Source: JBIOHJ01 sp044448905
GTDB taxonomy: Bacteria > Bacteroidota > Bacteroidia > AKYH767-A > OLB10
Length of the DNA stretch: 10,991 nucleotides
Direction: 5' to 3'
NCBI GenBank assembly: GCA_044448905.1
Contig: JBIOHJ010000111.1
Coordinates: forward strand, 1-10,991
Shown: one piece after another, positions 1 through 5,074 of the stretch
Numbering within the stretch: position 1 is the first letter of the stretch
How the letters are laid out: the number at the start of each line of letters is the position of its first letter
The notes under the pieces: model-generated
Databases searched by the model: none
What the model was told of the DNA's origin: nothing
The model's input: only the letters and a program-made list of their open reading frames with translations
Position numbers and translations under genes: made by a program

Positions 1-1
1 C

Positions 2-292
2 AGCAATTCATCAGCTTCGTTCGATTCGCTGTTAAAAGTAAACAAGGAATTATTAAAATATAAAGAGCTGGTTGCGGGTAATGAAAATTCTGATTTGATT
101 ATATCGCTTTCCAAGACCTTAAAAACCGAAAAAGCAAAAAACGAATTACTTATTAAGCAAAATAAAGAATTGAGCGATTCGCTTGACGAAATGACGAAAA
201 ATCAAAAAATAAAAAGCACTATACCGGAAATAAAGGATGAAAAAAAGGAACAACCTGCCGAAAACAAAGGTTTTGTTTTGCCAAAGGAGTGA
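2..292 (+). CDS. C-terminal end of a charged, coiled-coil-like protein (5' truncated)
   Basis: This reading frame is open from the window edge to a TGA at 290-292, so only the last 96 residues are visible and the true start lies upstream. A TTG at 95 could be read as a start, but the open frame continues above it and gives no reason to begin there. The visible part is rich in Lys, Glu, Asn and Ser, with regularly spaced Leu/Ile over about residues 10-70, which suggests an alpha-helical coiled coil. The last 25 residues (many Lys, Glu and Pro) look disordered. No enzyme motif or membrane segment is seen. It ends 35 bases before panB and may be co-transcribed with it. I do not recognise the family and assign no function. 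Confidence 0.6.
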   Translation, partial: SNSSASFDSLLKVNKELLKYKELVAGNENSDLIISLSKTLKTEKAKNELLIKQNKELSDSLDEMTKNQKIKSTIPEIKDEKKEQPAENKGFVLPKE

Positions 293-327
293 GGGGAGAA
301 ATAAATTAAGAGCTTAAAAGTTACATT

Positions 328-1143
328 ATGGCTGCACAAGGAGAAATAAAACGCATTACCACGCACACACTGCAGGAAATGAAACGCAGGGGCGAAAAAA
401 TTTCGATGCTTACGGCTTATGATTTTAGCATGGCGCGCATTGTGGATGATGCCGGCATGGATGTGATATTGGTGGGCGATTCGGCTTCGAATGTAATGGC
501 GGGGCATCAAACCACCTTACCTATTACACTCGACCAAATGATTTACCATGCTTCATCGGTTGTAAGGGCTGTAAGCCGTGCGTTAGTGGTTGTTGATTTG
601 CCGTTTGGTTCGTACCAGGGCAATTCGAAAGAAGCATTAAACTCTGCAATCCGCATCATGAAAGAATCGGGTGCCCATTCGGTAAAGTTAGAAGGTGGAA
701 AAGAAGTTAAAGAATCGGTAGAACGCATTCTTTCAGCCGGTGTGCCCGTTATGGGGCATTTGGGATTAACTCCACAGTCTATATATAAATTCGGTACGTA
801 TGTAGTTCGGGCAAAAGAAAAAGCTGAAGCCGAACGATTGCTTGAAGATGCGCTATTGCTTGAGAGCATTGGTTGTTTTGCCATCGTTCTAGAAAAAATT
901 CCGGCAACCCTTGCAAAAAAAGTTGCTGAGAAAGTTAAAATACCCGTTATAGGAATAGGTGCCGGGCGCTATGTTGACGGGCAGGTGTTGGTGCTGCACG
1001 ATATGCTGGGCATCAATAAAGAATTTTCGCCCCGCTTTTTAAGGCGCTATCTGAATTTATACGACCAGATTAAAGCAGCTACTGCAAAATATGTAAGCGA
1101 TGTTAAGAAGCAGGATTTTCCGAATGAAAAGGAGCAGTATTGA
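328..1143 (+). CDS. panB: 3-methyl-2-oxobutanoate hydroxymethyltransferase (ketopantoate hydroxymethyltransferase)
   Basis: PanB transfers a hydroxymethyl group from 5,10-methylenetetrahydrofolate to 2-oxoisovalerate, giving ketopantoate. This is the first committed step toward pantothenate and coenzyme A, in the cytoplasm. The 271-residue product is close to the usual PanB length (264 in E. coli). Family signatures are clear: LTAYDF at 28-33, VGDS at 49-52, DLPFGSY at 90-96, KLEGG at 120-124, GHLGLTPQS at 143-151 and GIGAG near 209-213. By alignment from memory to E. coli PanB, the metal ligands would be D51, D90 and E122 and the catalytic glutamate E189, all present. The C-terminal FPNEKEQY ending is typical of Bacteroidota homologues. 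The ATG at 328 fits the family N-terminus. No other pan gene is in the window, so the gene is not in a local pan operon here. It is followed at once by a heptamer array. Confidence 0.97.
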   Translation: MAAQGEIKRITTHTLQEMKRRGEKISMLTAYDFSMARIVDDAGMDVILVGDSASNVMAGHQTTLPITLDQMIYHASSVVRAVSRALVVVDLPFGSYQGNSKEALNSAIRIMKESGAHSVKLEGGKEVKESVERILSAGVPVMGHLGLTPQSIYKFGTYVVRAKEKAEAERLLEDALLLESIGCFAIVLEKIPATLAKKVAEKVKIPVIGIGAGRYVDGQVLVLHDMLGINKEFSPRFLRRYLNLYDQIKAATAKYVSDVKKQDFPNEKEQY

Positions 1144-1178
1144 GAATAATGAATGCTGAATTATGAATTATGAATTAA
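1144..1178 (+). repeat. Degenerate tandem heptamer array, 5 units, directly after the panB stop
   Basis: Five consecutive 7-base units begin at the base after the panB TGA: GAATAAT, GAATGCT, GAATTAT, GAATTAT, GAATTAA. All five begin with GAAT. The period is exactly 7 with no gaps. No inverted repeat typical of a terminator is present. The function is unknown; see the other period-7 arrays at 1246, 2713 and 2760. Confidence 0.85.
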
Positions 1179-1245
1179 AGATTTTATTTTTTTTACCAAC
1201 TTTCCGGATGCAGCTTTTCACTCATTTGCTTTTATCTTGTAAAAA

Positions 1246-1273
1246 TCAATAGTCAATAATCAATCTTCATTTG
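1246..1273 (-). repeat. Degenerate tandem heptamer array, 4 units, running into the rluA-type start codon
   Basis: On the + strand the units are TCAATAG, TCAATAA, TCAATCT and TCATTTG. On the - strand they read as GA-type heptamers (GATTATT, GACTATT register), so this array faces opposite to the one at 1144-1178 in the same gap. The last unit contains the TTG at 1271-1273, which is the earliest possible start of the downstream pseudouridine synthase gene. The first unit contributes the in-frame TAG at 1250-1252 that closes the frame upstream. Confidence 0.8.
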
Positions 1274-1975
1274 CCACCTGTTGCTCTTTCCTCCATTCGC
1301 ATTCTTTATGAGGATAATCATCTTATCATCGTCAACAAAAAAGCCGGTGAAATTGTGCAAGCCGATAAGACAGGTGATGCACCCCTGAGTCATTTTATAA
1401 AACAATATCTCAAAGAGAAATACAACAAGCCCGGTGAAGTTTTTCTTGGCACCGTTCACCGCATAGACCGTCCTGTTAGCGGTATTGTAATTTTTGCACG
1501 CACCAGCAAAGCCCTTGAACGGATGAATGAAATGCTCCGCGAAAAAGCAATTACAAAAACCTATTGGGCTGTAGTGAAAAATAAACCTCTAAAAGAAAAC
1601 GATCAACTAACCGCTTATCTCAAAAAAAATGAATCGCAAAATAAAAGTTATGTTTCAAAAAGTGCTGTCCAGGGGGCATTGCTCTCTGAACTTAGTTATC
1701 AACTGCTTGCATCATCCGACAAATATTTTCTGTTGGAAATAAATCTCTCTACCGGGAGGCATCATCAAATACGCGCAATGCTTGCCAACATAGGCTGTCC
1801 AATAAAAGGAGATTTAAAATATGGCTTTGACCGAAGCAACAAGGATGGCAGCATTCACCTGCATGCCCGTTCGGTAAAATTTATTCACCCGGTAAGTAAA
1901 ACAGAAATTCAGATTATTTGTCCACCACCCGATGAAGCACTGTGGAATTATTTTAAGAAGATGCCAGATGTTTGA
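1271..1975 (+). CDS. RluA-family RNA pseudouridine synthase (no S4 domain)
   Basis: This enzyme family converts specific uridines in rRNA or tRNA to pseudouridine. The 234-residue product begins almost directly with the catalytic fold (ILYEDNHLIIVNKKAG at 11-26). It has no S4 RNA-binding domain, so it resembles the short RluA-type members rather than RluC or RluD. Motif II is GTVHRIDRPVSGI at 60-72, with D66 as the predicted catalytic aspartate. The later GRHHQIR motif at 162-168 is also intact. The RNA target cannot be read from sequence. The start is unusual: an in-frame TAG lies at 1250-1252 and no ATG occurs before residue 85, far inside the domain. TTG at 1271 is therefore the best start, although a nearby ATT or ATC cannot be excluded. 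It lies 127 bases after panB in the same direction, separated by two heptamer arrays. Confidence 0.92.
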   Translation: MPPVALSSIRILYEDNHLIIVNKKAGEIVQADKTGDAPLSHFIKQYLKEKYNKPGEVFLGTVHRIDRPVSGIVIFARTSKALERMNEMLREKAITKTYWAVVKNKPLKENDQLTAYLKKNESQNKSYVSKSAVQGALLSELSYQLLASSDKYFLLEINLSTGRHHQIRAMLANIGCPIKGDLKYGFDRSNKDGSIHLHARSVKFIHPVSKTEIQIICPPPDEALWNYFKKMPDV

Positions 1976-1985
1976 TAAAAATTTT

Positions 1986-2008
1986 TCAAATCAAAATCAA
2001 CATCAAAT
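1986..2008. repeat. Short TCAAAn tandem repeat between convergent genes
   Basis: Between the convergent ends of the pseudouridine synthase and response regulator genes, the + strand reads TCAAA, TCAAAA, TCAACA, TCAAAT, a repeat of about 6 bases. It resembles the TTCAA-type units at 2713-2740 but has a shorter period. With so short a tract, chance in AT-rich DNA is possible. Confidence 0.45.
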
Positions 2009-2703
2009 TACTTTACAATCAGCCTGAATCCGCTGCCATGAATATTCAGCAATTCTACATTAGGGTCACCGCTTAAATATTTTCTCAGCTTGGCAATAAA
2101 TACATCCATGCTGCGCCCGGTAAAATAATTATCATCGCCCCATATTTTTTTTAAAGCATCCTGGCGTTTTAATAAATCATTCATTTTTAAGCAAAGCATA
2201 AAAAGCAATTCGCCTTCCTTGGGGGAAAGATTGTGTTTTTGCTTCCCATCGCTGACCGTTCTCAGCTTATAATTAAAATCATATTTGCCGATTTTAAAAT
2301 CATTTGGTAAATTTTCCTGTGGAATTTCCTTGTTCCGGTTTAAAACCGCTTTAATTTTATAAAGCAGTATTTCCGAATCAAAAGGTTTGGTAATGTAATC
2401 ATCAGCCCCGATTTTAAATCCTTCGAGCATATCGTTTTTTAAAGTTTTGGCAGTAAGAAAAACAATGGGCATGGTTTTATTTTTTTCGCGAATTTCACGA
2501 GCCAGCATAAACCCGTCTTTCACCGGCATCATCACATCGAGGATGCAGAGATCAAAAGAGTTGTTCAAAAAAGCGCCTAATGCTTCGCTGCCGTCTTTAC
2601 ACAGTTTAACATCGTAATCATTGATGCATAGATAATCGCGGAGGACCGCCCCGAAATTCGCGTCATCTTCGGCAAGCAGGATTTTGGGTTTTTTATTTAT
2701 CAT
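2008..2703 (-). CDS. OmpR/PhoB-type response regulator, RprY-like
   Basis: Cytoplasmic transcription factor that is phosphorylated by its partner kinase and then binds promoter DNA. The 231-residue product has an N-terminal receiver domain (about 6-122): acidic pair E12-D13-D14, phospho-acceptor D56 in LDVMMP, T84 in FLTAK and K106 in TKPF. A C-terminal winged-helix domain follows (about 130-231), ending in NIHGSGFRLIVK. The pattern NYFTGRSMDVFIAKLRKYL and the overall match recall Bacteroides RprY, though this is from memory, not alignment. I start it at the ATG (complement of 2701-2703). An in-frame TTG five codons upstream, at 2716-2718, lies inside a heptamer array and adds no conserved sequence. 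It follows the kinase gene on the same strand after 90 bases of mostly repeat DNA, so the two are probably one operon. The regulon is unknown. Confidence 0.95.
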   Translation of the reverse strand: MINKKPKILLAEDDANFGAVLRDYLCINDYDVKLCKDGSEALGAFLNNSFDLCILDVMMPVKDGFMLAREIREKNKTMPIVFLTAKTLKNDMLEGFKIGADDYITKPFDSEILLYKIKAVLNRNKEIPQENLPNDFKIGKYDFNYKLRTVSDGKQKHNLSPKEGELLFMLCLKMNDLLKRQDALKKIWGDDNYFTGRSMDVFIAKLRKYLSGDPNVELLNIHGSGFRLIVK

Positions 2704-2712
2704 TTTAAAGTT

Positions 2713-2740
2713 GTTCAAAGTTCAAGGTTCAATGTTTTAA
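2713..2740 (-). repeat. Degenerate tandem heptamer array in the leader of the response regulator gene
   Basis: On the + strand the units are GTTCAAA, GTTCAAG and GTTCAAT, followed by a decayed GTTTTAA. On the transcribed (-) strand they read as TTGAAC-type heptamers ending about 10 bases before the regulator ATG. The period is exactly 7. Confidence 0.8.
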
Positions 2741-2759
2741 TTCTTTCATTTTATTTTAT

Positions 2760-2794
2760 GAATTGTGAATTGTGAATCTTGAATCGTGTATCAT
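2760..2794 (+). repeat. Degenerate tandem heptamer array abutting the histidine kinase stop codon
   Basis: Five units of 7 bases on the + strand: GAATTGT, GAATTGT, GAATCTT, GAATCGT, GTATCAT. The last unit shares base 2794 with the kinase stop codon (complement of 2794-2796). The units resemble those of the array after panB. They face opposite to the neighbouring array at 2713-2740, from which they are 19 bases away. Confidence 0.85.
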
Positions 2795-4563
2795 CACAAA
2801 GGTAAATAGATTTCAAACCGGCTACCGTTTCCTTCTTCGCTTTGCACGTTTATCTCACCATTATGCGCAGCAACAATTGATTTAACATGGCTTAATCCCA
2901 GTCCGAAACCTTTTACATCGTGAATATTCCCGGTTTGCTGACGGTAAAACTTTTCGAAAATATTATTCAGCGTTTCACGGCTCATGCCTTTGCCTTTGTC
3001 TTCAACGGAAATAAGAATTCCGTTTTCGCGGTTAGTTGTTGTAACTGTTATTTTTGGTTTTTCGGGTGAATATTTATTCGCGTTGTCTAATAAATTAACT
3101 ACAGCAGTTGTCAGCAGTATTTCATCTCCGTTCAATAAATAACTTTGAGCGTTAAGGTTACATTGAATACTTCCTTCCCGTGCTTCCACCTGCAATTTTA
3201 TATTTTCAACTGCATTGGAAATTAAAGAATGAATATCTGTTTCCTGTTTGTGGAGCTTGAAATCTTTTTTCTCGAAGAGTGCAGTCTGCAAAATGGATTC
3301 CACCTGCCTGTTCATCCGTTTATTTTCCTCGCGTATTATGTTTGAATAATATTCCATCTTCTGCTTATCATCGTGAACTTTCGGGTTATTAATAGCATCC
3401 ACGGCTAAGGCTATCGTTGCAATGGGAGTTTTAAATTCATGTGTCATATTGCTGATGAAATCCGATTTTATATCTGACAATTTTTTCTGCTTCAGCAGCA
3501 TTTGAACCGTGTATGCAAATACAATAATGATGGTTAAAGTAAATAGTGTCGACCCGGCAAGCATCCATAACATCGAAGAAAGCACAAAAGTTGTGCGCGA
3601 AGGAAAATTCAACAGCAGACTTTCGCCTTTCGAAATAAGATCGTTCGGAAAAAGAACGGCTTTGTATTTTGTTTTCAGCAATTGCGCTCTTTGCGATGCG
3701 TCATTAACAAAACGGTCGCAGCAATCAACCATCGAATCGTTATGATTCATCAGCAACCCGAAATTATAGCTGGTATTGATTCCCTGGTTCTGAAGCTCTT
3801 TACAAAGGAGTGTATCGAGCTGGTCGGGCGAAATAAGCCTCAGCACATTTTCATCTTCTTTCATATATTCCATCGCAATCATGTTCATCACTTCGTTAAA
3901 TTTTTCCATTTTCGAACTCACCTTCACTTTCATTTTAGTCATGTCCTGCACGGTGCGTATCCGCTGCTTTTCAATTTCAGCCTGCATATTTTCATGCTGA
4001 ACAATCTTTTTTTCGTTCGAAACCAGTTCGAGATCGGTTTTAAGGTGATCTATTTCTGTTAAATTGTTCAGTGAATCGGTTTTGATTTTGATTTCTTCTT
4101 TATACCAGGTATTGTCAGCCAACGAGGTATCGCTTACGCTGATATTTTTTTCAAAAGGAGATTTAACTTCTACCCGGTTTAGCCTGCGTTTCATATCAAC
4201 CAGCACTTTCAGGAAAGCCGAATCTTTTACCTGCTTTATTTCTTCGCTCACAGGTGGTGTTGCAGCGTAAGCCGAGCCGGGTGGGGAAGGAGGGATGGGA
4301 GGCGGAGGCATAATTGTTTTATCAAGCGTATGCCAGAAACTTGTATCTGCGTCAAACGGAAAAAAATTATTACCGATAAAACTTAATGCCTGCCTTGTTT
4401 CCAATTTATCCACCACAGCAGTCATCGCGTCATTAACCTGCTGATCGAATTGCTGCTCCTTTAGGGCAAAATCATGCTTGAACCAGTAAATTTGTAAAAA
4501 GATTATACCCAGCAACGCCAGGCTCATCAATACAATTATCCATGTAATTTTGTTTTTCTGCAT
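2794..4563 (-). CDS. Membrane-bound sensor histidine kinase, RprX-like partner of the adjacent regulator
   Basis: The 589-residue product is a sensor kinase that autophosphorylates and passes phosphate to a response regulator, very likely the one encoded just downstream. A membrane segment lies at about 6-28 and a second at about 325-352. The roughly 295 residues between them should be extracytoplasmic. They include a proline-rich stretch at about 85-104 and a charged helical, coiled-coil-like stretch at about 160-230. No named sensor domain is recognised. The kinase core is complete: H-box NMTHEFKTPIATI with H375, N-box NLLDNANKYS (N490, N494), G1 EDKGKGM near 521-527, F-box FEKFYR near 536-541 and G2 GFGLGL at 552-557. 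I start at the ATG (complement of 4561-4563). A TTG three codons upstream overlaps a promoter-like box and is less likely. The signal is unknown. Confidence 0.95.
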   Translation of the reverse strand: MQKNKITWIIVLMSLALLGIIFLQIYWFKHDFALKEQQFDQQVNDAMTAVVDKLETRQALSFIGNNFFPFDADTSFWHTLDKTIMPPPPIPPSPPGSAYAATPPVSEEIKQVKDSAFLKVLVDMKRRLNRVEVKSPFEKNISVSDTSLADNTWYKEEIKIKTDSLNNLTEIDHLKTDLELVSNEKKIVQHENMQAEIEKQRIRTVQDMTKMKVKVSSKMEKFNEVMNMIAMEYMKEDENVLRLISPDQLDTLLCKELQNQGINTSYNFGLLMNHNDSMVDCCDRFVNDASQRAQLLKTKYKAVLFPNDLISKGESLLLNFPSRTTFVLSSMLWMLAGSTLFTLTIIIVFAYTVQMLLKQKKLSDIKSDFISNMTHEFKTPIATIALAVDAINNPKVHDDKQKMEYYSNIIREENKRMNRQVESILQTALFEKKDFKLHKQETDIHSLISNAVENIKLQVEAREGSIQCNLNAQSYLLNGDEILLTTAVVNLLDNANKYSPEKPKITVTTTNRENGILISVEDKGKGMSRETLNNIFEKFYRQQTGNIHDVKGFGLGLSHVKSIVAAHNGEINVQSEEGNGSRFEIYLPL

Positions 4564-4569
4564 GCTTTG

Positions 4570-4577
4570 CAAATTTA
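4570..4577 (-). promoter_or_regulatory. Candidate Bacteroidota -7 box (TAAATTTG) before the histidine kinase
   Basis: On the - strand TAAATTTG matches the Bacteroidota consensus TAnnTTTG exactly and ends 6 bases before the kinase ATG. The nearest upstream TTG (complement of 4592-4594) is only 14 bases away, shorter than the usual spacing to the -33 element, so the promoter is incomplete by consensus. If it is used, the transcript would be almost leaderless. Confidence 0.4.
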
Positions 4578-4677
4578 GTACAGCTAAAAAGCAATCCGGT
4601 TATTTTAACTTATAATTAACTATTTTTAACGAGAAATTCAGGGAAAGTGAAACGGTTTAAAGTTTATTCATTGGTAA

Positions 4678-5064
4678 ATGGCTAAAAGAAAAAATATTTC
4701 CTCCGGAACCAAATGGGAAGAAATTGTCGGCTATTCAAGGGCAGTACGTGTTGGAAATGTCATTGAAGTTGCGGGGACTACTGCTGTTGAGGGGGAAAAA
4801 GTCATTGGTGAAAATGATGCCTATGCTCAAACAAAATTTATTTTACAGAAGATAGAAAAAGCACTGAAAGAAGCCGATGCTTCATTGAAAGATGTGGTAA
4901 GAACACGAATGTATGTTACCGATATTTCAAAATGGGAACAAGTAGGAAAAGCGCATGGCGAAGTTTTTAAAAATATTAAACCCGTAGCAACAATGGTTGA
5001 AGTGAGTCGTCTGATTGATGAAAAGCTGTTGGTTGAAATTGAAGTGACTGCGGTTGTTGGATGA
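4678..5064 (+). CDS. Rid (YjgF/YER057c/UK114) family protein lacking the RidA catalytic arginine
   Basis: Small 128-residue protein of the Rid family, whose founder RidA hydrolyses reactive enamines and imines released by PLP enzymes; members are typically trimers in the cytoplasm. The length matches E. coli RidA (128). Family features are the VGNVIEVAGTTA strand near 25-36, the helix from about 48 to 67, SLKDVVRTRMYVTD at 69-82 and the C-terminal MVEVSRL...VEIEVTAV block. Where E. coli RidA has R105 in the PARSCVEV motif, this protein reads PVATMVEV, with A104 at the arginine position. Classical imine deaminase chemistry is therefore doubtful, and it likely belongs to another Rid subfamily. 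The ATG at 4678 is the natural start. It diverges from the kinase gene across a 114-base gap and converges with priA, leaving 10 bases between their stops. Confidence 0.93.
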   Translation: MAKRKNISSGTKWEEIVGYSRAVRVGNVIEVAGTTAVEGEKVIGENDAYAQTKFILQKIEKALKEADASLKDVVRTRMYVTDISKWEQVGKAHGEVFKNIKPVATMVEVSRLIDEKLLVEIEVTAVVG

Positions 5065-5074
5065 GCCAAAAGCT

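Noticed and set aside
543..884. 113-codon open frame on the - strand inside panB
   Set aside because: It is a shadow of the highly conserved panB reading frame with no domain signature.
1144..1273. CRISPR or CRISPR-like array
   Set aside because: Units are 7 bases without spacers. There are no repeats of 25-40 bases and no cas genes.
1971..1990. AT-only inverted repeat at the end of the pseudouridine synthase gene (TTTGA ... TCAAA around AAAAA/TTTTT)
   Set aside because: The arms have almost no GC pairs, no true loop and a one-base bulge. This would be a very weak hairpin, so I do not call a terminator.
2704..2718. Longer response regulator starting at the TTG at 2718
   Set aside because: The extra five residues are encoded partly by heptamer repeat DNA and add nothing conserved. 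The ATG at 2703 is a better start.
3682..4062. 126-codon open frame on the + strand inside the histidine kinase gene
   Set aside because: It is fully antisense to a well-supported kinase. Its His/Phe-rich product is what antisense reading of Lys/Glu-rich coding sequence gives, and no family features are seen.
4640..4677. Promoter for the Rid-family gene (TAAAGTTTA near 4660)
   Set aside because: The spacing inside the box does not fit TAnnTTTG and there is no upstream TTG at a suitable distance.
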